A model generated the notes under the pieces. It ran no database searches, had not been told where the DNA came from, and was given only the letters and a program-made list of their open reading frames with translations. Of a DNA stretch of 33,917 nucleotides, positions 8,827 to 14,824 are shown in pieces. This stretch comes from Treponema denticola (GTDB lineage Bacteria > Spirochaetota > Spirochaetia > Treponematales > Breznakiellaceae). Position 1 is the first letter of the stretch; every line of letters begins with the position of its first letter. Both the position numbers and the translations under genes were made by a program. The stretch is from contig DYPP01000024.1 of assembly GCA_020719845.1 (NCBI GenBank), positions 1-33,917 on the forward strand, in the 5' to 3' direction.

Positions 8827-9708
8827 TCAGGGCACCAGCGTAAAGCCGCCGCTTGTATAGTCGTACCTTCGCGCCCGCTCCATCAGGCTGTAGACGGCGG
8901 CGGGGGCGTTCTTGGCCAATGAAGTCCGGAAGGGCTCGGGGTTGAGCGAATTGTGGGGGAACAGGTCCCAGTGGGCGGGTACGACGAAGCGGGCGCCCAC
9001 CGCGCCGGCCAGCTTGGACGCGTCCCAGTGGGAAAGGTTGCCGTAGCCGGTATTGATGCACACCGCCATGACGGCGGGTTTGGCGACGCCCGCGCCGGCC
9101 AGTTCGGGCAGCTGTTCGCACCAGGCGCTGTCCCCGGTATTCCAGAAGCTGCCGCCGCCGGGAAAGCGGATCAAAAACCCCAGGTGGTTGAGGTCGGTGC
9201 CGTCCGTGGGCAGGGCAAAGGTGACCCGGATGGTCACGCCGCTTTCGCCCTGGCCGGCGCGGAGGCGCTGTATCGCCGCAAAGATGCCCGGCGGCCGGCC
9301 GTAGGCAAGTTCCTCGCCGGCGTGGACGACGCGCAGCCGTTCCGGCGCAAAGCCCGCCTCCGCGGCGATCCGCAGGGCGTCTACCGAACCGGCGATCCGG
9401 ATGCGCGGATTCCGGGCCAGGGCGCCCAGGGTTTGCGGGTCGGCGTGGTCGCAGTGGGAGTGGGTCAGCAGGACCAGGTCCGCGTCCAGCTCCGCCGCCT
9501 GAAGGGGCGGCGGAAACAGCCGGCTTTTGGGCGTCGGTCGGGTTGATTTGCCCCGGGTGGCGCACCAGTCGCTCAGGTAGGGGTCCACGGCGACGGTGAA
9601 ACCGTCGCTGCCCTTGAGCACAAAGGAATTCTGCCCCAAAAACCAGATCGAAAAGCCGCCGGTCGGCGTCCGGGCGGCAGCGATGTCCCGCGCCAAGTTT
9701 CCTGCCAT
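8827..9708 (-). CDS. UlaG-like metallo-beta-lactamase-fold hydrolase
   Basis: Zinc or manganese hydrolase of the metallo-beta-lactamase superfamily, in the broad group that includes L-ascorbate-6-phosphate lactonase (UlaG). The metal-binding motif THSHCDHAD is at residues 82-90 (His83, His85, Asp87, His88). Further ligands are probably in NTGDSAW and in VVPAHWDLF near the C-terminus. The length is 293 aa with no signal peptide. No ascorbate-uptake or sugar-phosphate genes lie nearby, so the substrate cannot be inferred and lactonase activity is only one possibility. The start has no Shine-Dalgarno; a good promoter ends 6 nt upstream, suggesting a leaderless mRNA. It is divergent from corA. 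Confidence 0.8.
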   Translation of the reverse strand: MAGNLARDIAAARTPTGGFSIWFLGQNSFVLKGSDGFTVAVDPYLSDWCATRGKSTRPTPKSRLFPPPLQAAELDADLVLLTHSHCDHADPQTLGALARNPRIRIAGSVDALRIAAEAGFAPERLRVVHAGEELAYGRPPGIFAAIQRLRAGQGESGVTIRVTFALPTDGTDLNHLGFLIRFPGGGSFWNTGDSAWCEQLPELAGAGVAKPAVMAVCINTGYGNLSHWDASKLAGAVGARFVVPAHWDLFPHNSLNPEPFRTSLAKNAPAAVYSLMERARRYDYTSGGFTLVP

Positions 9709-9714
9709 GGTTCT

Positions 9715-9743
9715 AGTCTACGCTACCCGGCGCGTCGCGTCAA
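9715..9743 (-). promoter_or_regulatory. Promoter of the UlaG-like gene (probably leaderless)
   Basis: On the minus strand: -35 TTGACG at 9738-9743, a 17-nt spacer, and -10 TAGACT at 9715-9720. The -10 box ends six bases before the ATG, placing the predicted +1 on the start codon itself. No Shine-Dalgarno is present. Confidence 0.55.
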
Positions 9744-9768
9744 AGCCCCCGAGGGGCAGGCGGGATAC

Positions 9769-9797
9769 TTGTACGCTTTGGCCAAGGGTAGTACTTT
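9769..9797 (+). promoter_or_regulatory. Candidate promoter of corA
   Basis: TTGTAC at 9769-9774, a 17-nt spacer, and TACTTT at 9792-9797, then 7 nt to the corA ATG. The hexamers match the sigma-70 consensus weakly, but the spacing resembles that of the divergent gene's promoter. The AGGA at 9798-9801 is too close to the ATG to be a good ribosome binding site. Confidence 0.35.
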
Positions 9798-9804
9798 AGG
9801 AACC

Positions 9805-10860
9805 ATGGAAATTCCCGTCGAACGACCGGATCTGGGCTTGCCGCCGGGCAGCGCCGTCTACGTGGGCAGCCGCAAGCCGACGGAAATGGTCTTGTCCATC
9901 ATCGGCTACGACCCGATCGGCACCTGGACCAAGGCGGCGCTGACGGTGGACGAACTGCTGACCTACCGCAATACCGGCGGCATCAACTGGATCAACGTCA
10001 ACGGGCTCAAGGACCAGGAGGCCATCAGCCGGCTGGCGGAAGCCTACCATATCCACCCGCTGACGGTGGAGGACATCCTCAACACCGAACACCGGCCCAA
10101 AATAGAGGAATTCGACGAATACCTCTTCATCACCCTCAAGGCGATCAGCTGGAAGCCGGAGATCGGCTCGGTGTATGAACAGATCAGCATCGTCTTTACT
10201 CCCGATACGGTGATCACCTTTCAGGAAGAAGTGGGCGATTCCTTCGACGCCATCCGACGGCGGATCGAAGTCAACGCCGGCCGGATCCGCAAGATGGGCA
10301 GCGACTACCTGGCTTACGCGCTGGTGGACTCCATCGTGGACGCCTATTTCCTGGTTCTGGACGAGCTGGGCACCCAGCTGGAGGAATTCGAAGTCCGGGC
10401 CACGGAAGAAACCGGCCGGAGCTTCATGCGCGACCTGCAGCTGATCAAGCAGGAAGTCCACCGCATCCGCCGGGTGGTCTGGCCCCTGCGGGAAAGCATC
10501 GCCGCCCTGCTGCGCCTGGAATCGGACCTGATTTCCGACGACCTGCTGCCCTTCCTCAAGGACCTGCACGACAACGTCGTCCAGGCGGCGGAAACGGTGG
10601 AAAGCTACCGGGAACTGGTGGCGGGCATCCTGGAGGTCAATCTTTCTTCCATCAGCAACCGCATGAACGAAGTCATGAAGGTGCTGACCATCATTTCCAC
10701 CATCTTTATCCCCCTGACCTTCATCGTCGGCGTGTACGGTATGAACTTCCGCTACATGCCCGAACTGGACCAGGTCTGGGGCTACCCGCTGGCCTGGGGC
10801 GTGATGGCGGCCATCGCCCTGGGCATGGTCGTGTTCTTCAAAAGAAGGAAGTGGCTGTGA
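9805..10860 (+). CDS. corA: CorA magnesium/cobalt channel
   Basis: Inner-membrane pentameric divalent-cation channel, usually for Mg2+. The protein closely follows the Thermotoga-type CorA as I remember it. It starts with a GLPPG segment, has a large cytoplasmic funnel domain, a first transmembrane helix ending in the selectivity motif YGMNF (GMN at 312-314), a second transmembrane helix, and a basic KRRKWL terminus. From the ATG at 9805 the protein is 351 aa, the typical length; this is why I prefer it to the in-frame TTG at 9769. Downstream Sua5 begins 31 nt after the stop, so the two may share a transcript. Confidence 0.95.
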   Translation: MEIPVERPDLGLPPGSAVYVGSRKPTEMVLSIIGYDPIGTWTKAALTVDELLTYRNTGGINWINVNGLKDQEAISRLAEAYHIHPLTVEDILNTEHRPKIEEFDEYLFITLKAISWKPEIGSVYEQISIVFTPDTVITFQEEVGDSFDAIRRRIEVNAGRIRKMGSDYLAYALVDSIVDAYFLVLDELGTQLEEFEVRATEETGRSFMRDLQLIKQEVHRIRRVVWPLRESIAALLRLESDLISDDLLPFLKDLHDNVVQAAETVESYRELVAGILEVNLSSISNRMNEVMKVLTIISTIFIPLTFIVGVYGMNFRYMPELDQVWGYPLAWGVMAAIALGMVVFFKRRKWL

Positions 10861-10891
10861 GCCGCCCGGCGGCATGCCGGAAGGAACGCCC

Positions 10892-11917
10892 GTGCGGATG
10901 CTGACCTGTTCCGAAGCGGACCTGCGTCTGGCCGCCGCCGCCCTGGGCGCGGGGGAGCTGGTGGCCTTTCCCACCGAAACCGTGTACGGCCTGGGGGCGG
11001 ACGCCTTCAACCCCGTCGCCCTGGCCCGGATCTTTGAAGCCAAGCGGCGTCCCCATTTTGACCCGCTGATCGTGCACATCGCCGACCTGGCGGATCTGCC
11101 GGTGCTGGCGGACGTCGGCGCCCTGGAGGCCGCGGCGGCGGCCAGGGTGCGGCTTTTGGCGGAACGGCTCTGGCCGGGGCCGCTGACCCTGATTCTGCCC
11201 AAAAAGCCGGCGGTGCCCGACCTGGCCACCAGCGGCCTGCCCACCGTGGCGGTGCGCTTTCCCGCCCATCCGGTGGCCCGGCGGCTGATCGAACTGGCGG
11301 GCCGGCCGATCGCCGCGCCCAGCGCCAATCCCTTCGGCTACCTGAGCCCCACCCGGGCGGAGCACGTCCGGGACCAGCTGGGCGAGCGGGTGGACTATAT
11401 CCTGGACGGGGGACCCTGCGCGGTGGGGGTGGAATCGACGGTGCTGGACCTCTGCCGGACGCCGCCGGCCATCCTGCGGCCCGGCGGCACGGAACGCGAG
11501 CGCCTTGAAGCGCTGATCGGACCGGTGGCGGTGGTGGACGGCAGCGCCGTCCTGCCCACGGCGCCGGGCCAGCTGGCCGGCCACTACGCCCCCGGGGCAC
11601 CGCTGGCCCTCTACGCCCGGGGTGCCCTGGCGGGACGGAAATTCCCGCCGGAAGACGCGGTGGTCTTCTTCGACGCCGCCGCCCGGGACGCCTGGCTGGG
11701 CGCCGCCGGCACCGGTCCGCTGCCGCTGACGGCGGTCCTGTCGGAGAGCGGGTCCTGCCTGGAAGCTGCGGCGGCGCTCTTTGAGCTGCTGCACCGCCTG
11801 GACGCCCGGGGCGTGGCGGCCATCCACGTGGAACGTGGCCCCGAGGCGGGCCTCTGCGTGGCCGTCCACGACCGCCTGGTCCGGGCCGCCGCCGGGAAAG
11901 ACCTCCGGGGTCTTTAA
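10892..11917 (+). CDS. tsaC: L-threonylcarbamoyladenylate synthase (Sua5/TsaC with Sua5 domain)
   Basis: Makes threonylcarbamoyl-AMP from threonine, bicarbonate and ATP for the t6A37 modification of ANN-decoding tRNAs. The YrdC domain carries VAFPTETVYGLGA, AERLWPGPLTLIL and APSANPFGYLSPT. The Sua5 linker motif PGQLAGHYAPGAPL leads into a C-terminal Sua5 domain, so this is the long Sua5 type. AAGGA at 10881-10885 fits a start at GTG 10892 (6-nt gap) or ATG 10898; the in-frame ATG at 10874 lies upstream of it. The stop codon TAA at 11915-11917 sits inside a hairpin repeat. The last few residues, GKDLRGL, may be altered or ended by that insertion, but the catalytic parts are complete. Confidence 0.92.
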   Translation: MRMLTCSEADLRLAAAALGAGELVAFPTETVYGLGADAFNPVALARIFEAKRRPHFDPLIVHIADLADLPVLADVGALEAAAAARVRLLAERLWPGPLTLILPKKPAVPDLATSGLPTVAVRFPAHPVARRLIELAGRPIAAPSANPFGYLSPTRAEHVRDQLGERVDYILDGGPCAVGVESTVLDLCRTPPAILRPGGTERERLEALIGPVAVVDGSAVLPTAPGQLAGHYAPGAPLALYARGALAGRKFPPEDAVVFFDAAARDAWLGAAGTGPLPLTAVLSESGSCLEAAAALFELLHRLDARGVAAIHVERGPEAGLCVAVHDRLVRAAAGKDLRGL

Positions 11918-12017
11918 AAAACTTCAGTTTTTTAAAGTCAACCATTAAAAACCGCAAATCCTGAAAGGATTTGCCAAGGCAAATCTAAAAACCAACCGAG
12001 TTTTTAGATATGCCCTC
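11912..12017. repeat. Hairpin repeat element (copy 2) between convergent genes
   Basis: AT-rich island of about 106 bp with three hairpins: a 12-bp stem (11912-11923 with 11926-11937), a 9-bp stem (11954-11962 with 11966-11974) and a 10-bp stem (11983-11992 with 12000-12009, loop CAACCGA). The right end reads CCCTCAAT. On the minus strand, the order TGAGG, stem, CTCGGTT loop, stem matches copy 1 at 2047-2087, although the stem bases differ. The left end does not match copy 1 well, so the left boundary is uncertain. Both flanking genes end inside it. It may also act as a bidirectional terminator. Confidence 0.65.
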
Positions 12018-13983
12018 AATCCGCGGTAACGTACTCCCCGAACTCGTCGTCTACGGAGATCAGCAGATCCCCCAATTCGTGGTCGCCCAGGTCGGCCACC
12101 GCGCCCAGGGTGCGCGGCCGGCCGGTGTCCAGGTCCAGGTCGCCCCGGCGCCAGGTGGCTTCGTAGAAGAGCAGCTTCTTGTCCGCCGGCACGGCCATAT
12201 CGATCAGCCGCTGGGCGCCGGCGCGGACCAGGGCGGCCTTGCGCCGGCCGTCGTCGGCGTCGCCGATTTCCCACACCCCCAACTGAATCGGGTTGTCCGG
12301 ATTCTGCACGTCCCCGAAAAATTCGCCCCGCAGCAGCCGGTCCCGGGTGGCGCCCAGGTAGGGCACAAAGTCGGCGTGCTCCGCCAGCTTGCGGTCCGTG
12401 GCGCCGAAGCGCCCGGTGGCGGGGTTGAGCGTAAAGATGACCGTTCTTTCCGTCGCCTGGCCGTAGGACTTGAAGCGGATCCCCGCCCAGGCGCCGTCGG
12501 GGTCGACGCTTTCCATGGCCGCGTCCCCCCGCTTGACCAGCCGGGCCGCGTCGGCCAGCCATAGGCGCAGTTCCGGCGTGTCGGTCTTGAAGGATTCCAG
12601 CTCTTCCTTGAAGGCGGTGGAGGTGGTGCCGCCGTAGCGGAAGCTGAGAAAAAGCCGGTACAGTTCCCGGACGTTGTTCTTGCGGGCAAACTGCAGGATC
12701 AGGTCCCAGACCAGAATCTCCAGCTTGCGGCAGCGCCAGATGAAGGCCGACAGCTCGGCGTGGTCCGCGGCGGCGTCGGAGGCGCCGACGGCGGGCACGT
12801 CGGAGGCGCCGACGGCCTTGAATTCCGCCAGTCGGGTTTCCAGGGAAGCCAGTTCGCTTTCGTCCCGCAGCTCCGCCTTGGGCAGGCGGATGGTCCAGCG
12901 CGTGCCGCCGCCGTTTTCGCTGCGCACGGAAATGTTTTCCGCGCCGAAGGCGGCGTAGATCTGGCGCGTGCCCTGGCCTTCGCCGGAATCGGCCTTGGTG
13001 GTGACGCCCACAAAGCGGGGTTTGCCGTCCAGGCCCGGCGCCAGGCGCTCGCTGTCGATGCCGATGCCGTTGTCCTCCACGGACAGCACGATCCAGCCCG
13101 CGGCTGCTTCCAGGGAGATGGAAAGGACCCCCGGTTTTTCCGCGGACCGGATGGCGTCCAGGGCGTTGGACACCAGGTTGACGATGGCCCGGCCGGCCTC
13201 CAGGTAGTGGGCCCGGGCTTCGCCCACGTGGGGCGCGAATTTGAGCCTGAGCTCGCAGGGCACCGGCGAATGCTCGATCATGGGGATGATGCGGTCGATG
13301 ACCAGGTCCTTGAGGTTGACCGTGCGGAAGCGCTGGATGGAATCCCGGAACAGGTTGAGGGTGTTGATCAGCGCCGTGGTCTCCCGGTTGATGTCCTCGA
13401 TGATCCGGTCGCAGTTCTCCGCCGTCAGCGCGCCGGCCATGTCGGCGATCAGGCGGATGGCCTTTTTGGCGTCATGCCGGATCTTGCCCAGCTCTTCGGC
13501 GGATCCGGACTCCACCCCCGCCTTGGCGATGGCCTCCTTGACCGTCCGGGTTTCGCCTTCCAGGCGGATGAAGTTGAGCGCCCGCCAGGCCAGGCGTTCG
13601 CGTTCGACAAAGCCCCGGCGCTTGTAGAAGGACAGCGATTCGGTCTGGCGTTCCCAGATGTAGAGGTCCATGGCCGAAAAAGCCGGCGCTTCTTCCGCCA
13701 GGTGGTTCAAAAAGGCCGAACCGATGCCCTTGCCCCGGCCGAAGGGACTGGTGACCTGCCGGTAGATGTGCAGCCGTTTCTTGGCCGGGTCGATCCAGGT
13801 TTCGATATAGCCCAGGATTTCCCGCTCCTCTTCCCAGACGTAGGAATGGTCGTAATCCTTTTCCAGGGATTCGTCGGCCACGAAGGGGGAAGGAATGATG
13901 AAGCTGTCGATGTTCAGGCTGGGATTGCGGCGGATGCGGTCTTCCAACTCCGTGGTCAGCGCCTTGATGTAGGGGGAACTCAT
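12016..13983 (-). CDS. GNAT acetyltransferase-histidine kinase fusion protein
   Basis: A 655-aa protein with an unusual domain order. Residues about 25-145 are a GNAT acetyltransferase fold with the acetyl-CoA loop GRGKGIGSAFL at 82-92. Residues about 160-225 are helical with a possible H-box KIRHDAKKAI (His170). Residues about 262-368 are a GHKL ATPase domain: N-box NLVSNALDAI (Asn273), G1 box DNGIGID 304-310, and GEGQG 334-338. The last 280 residues are unrecognised; a linker there holds a duplicated VGASD segment. No membrane helix is seen, so it is cytoplasmic. It might be a kinase that senses through the GNAT domain, or an ATP-dependent enzyme that only borrows the fold. Its ATG overlaps the HAD gene stop (ATGA). 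Its own TGA lies in the hairpin repeat. Confidence 0.75.
   Translation of the reverse strand: MSSPYIKALTTELEDRIRRNPSLNIDSFIIPSPFVADESLEKDYDHSYVWEEEREILGYIETWIDPAKKRLHIYRQVTSPFGRGKGIGSAFLNHLAEEAPAFSAMDLYIWERQTESLSFYKRRGFVERERLAWRALNFIRLEGETRTVKEAIAKAGVESGSAEELGKIRHDAKKAIRLIADMAGALTAENCDRIIEDINRETTALINTLNLFRDSIQRFRTVNLKDLVIDRIIPMIEHSPVPCELRLKFAPHVGEARAHYLEAGRAIVNLVSNALDAIRSAEKPGVLSISLEAAAGWIVLSVEDNGIGIDSERLAPGLDGKPRFVGVTTKADSGEGQGTRQIYAAFGAENISVRSENGGGTRWTIRLPKAELRDESELASLETRLAEFKAVGASDVPAVGASDAAADHAELSAFIWRCRKLEILVWDLILQFARKNNVRELYRLFLSFRYGGTTSTAFKEELESFKTDTPELRLWLADAARLVKRGDAAMESVDPDGAWAGIRFKSYGQATERTVIFTLNPATGRFGATDRKLAEHADFVPYLGATRDRLLRGEFFGDVQNPDNPIQLGVWEIGDADDGRRKAALVRAGAQRLIDMAVPADKKLLFYEATWRRGDLDLDTGRPRTLGAVADLGDHELGDLLISVDDEFGEYVTAD
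12775..12816. repeat. Imperfect tandem duplication in the GNAT-kinase linker
   Basis: An 18-bp unit occurs at 12775-12792 and 12799-12816 (24-bp period) inside the gene and encodes two VGASD segments. It lies in a low-complexity linker after the ATPase domain, so it probably affects only linker length. Confidence 0.6.
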
Positions 13984-14765
13984 CCGGGTATCTCGAAGAC
14001 GCCTTCCAGGATGTGCCTTGGCCGGTAGGCGAAGCGCCGCACGTCGGCCTCGGCGGACACGCCGGACAGGACCAGCACGGTTTCGATCTCCGCTTCCACG
14101 CCGGCCATGATGTCCGTATCCATCCGGTCGCCGATGATGACGGTTTCTTCGCGCTGGGCGTTCAGGCGGCGCAGGGCGTGGCGCATCATCAACGGGTTGG
14201 GTTTACCCACAAAATAGGCCTTGTTGCCCGTGGCCAGCTCGATGGGCGCGACCAGGGCGCCGCAGGCCGGCACGATGCCGTGTTCCGCCGGGCCGTTCAG
14301 GTCCGGGTTGGTGCCGATCAGCCGCGCGCCGGCGATGACCATGCCCACCGCCCGGTCCAGGGCTTCCAGGCTGTAGCCCCGGCCTTCGCCGACCACCACG
14401 TAGTCGGGGTTGACGTTGTTCATGGTAAAACCCGCGTCGTAGAGGGCGGAGATCAGGCCGGGTTCGCCGATTACGTAGACCGATCCGCCGGGATTCTGGG
14501 CGGCCAGAAAACCGGCGGTGGCTAGGGCGCTGGTGTAAAAATGCTCCGGCTCCACGGCGATGCCCAGCCGGGCCAGCTTCTGGGACAGCTCGATGGGGGA
14601 ACGCTCGCTGGAATTGGTCAGGAACAGGTAGGATTTTTCCTTTTCCCGCAGCCATTCCACCAGTTCCGCCGCGCCCTTCAGCAGCCGGTTGCCGTGGTAG
14701 ATTACCCCGTCCATGTCGATGATGAAGGCCTTCTTGGAACGGATCAAGGTCAAATCGTTGTTCAT
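13980..14765 (-). CDS. HAD-superfamily sugar phosphatase (NagD-like, subclass IIA)
   Basis: A 261-aa cytosolic phosphatase. All four HAD motifs are visible: IIDMDGVIYHG (nucleophile and acid/base aspartates), LTNSS, the lysine in VGKPNPLMM, and IIGDRMDTDI. The cap between motifs II and III is of the IIA type found in NagD and p-nitrophenyl phosphatases. Typical substrates are nucleotide or sugar monophosphates; nothing local identifies one. The ATG at 14763-14765 gives the N-terminus MNNDLTLIR; a TTG 36 nt upstream is in frame but adds a proline-rich stretch that looks non-native. It follows the glutamate dehydrogenase gene by 59 nt and overlaps the GNAT-kinase gene by 4 nt, so it may be co-expressed with both. 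Confidence 0.87.
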   Translation of the reverse strand: MNNDLTLIRSKKAFIIDMDGVIYHGNRLLKGAAELVEWLREKEKSYLFLTNSSERSPIELSQKLARLGIAVEPEHFYTSALATAGFLAAQNPGGSVYVIGEPGLISALYDAGFTMNNVNPDYVVVGEGRGYSLEALDRAVGMVIAGARLIGTNPDLNGPAEHGIVPACGALVAPIELATGNKAYFVGKPNPLMMRHALRRLNAQREETVIIGDRMDTDIMAGVEAEIETVLVLSGVSAEADVRRFAYRPRHILEGVFEIPG

Positions 14766-14824
14766 GCCTTCATTAGGACACGGAGCGCCGGGGTACGTCA
14801 ACGCCGGTGCGGCAAAGCCGGAGC

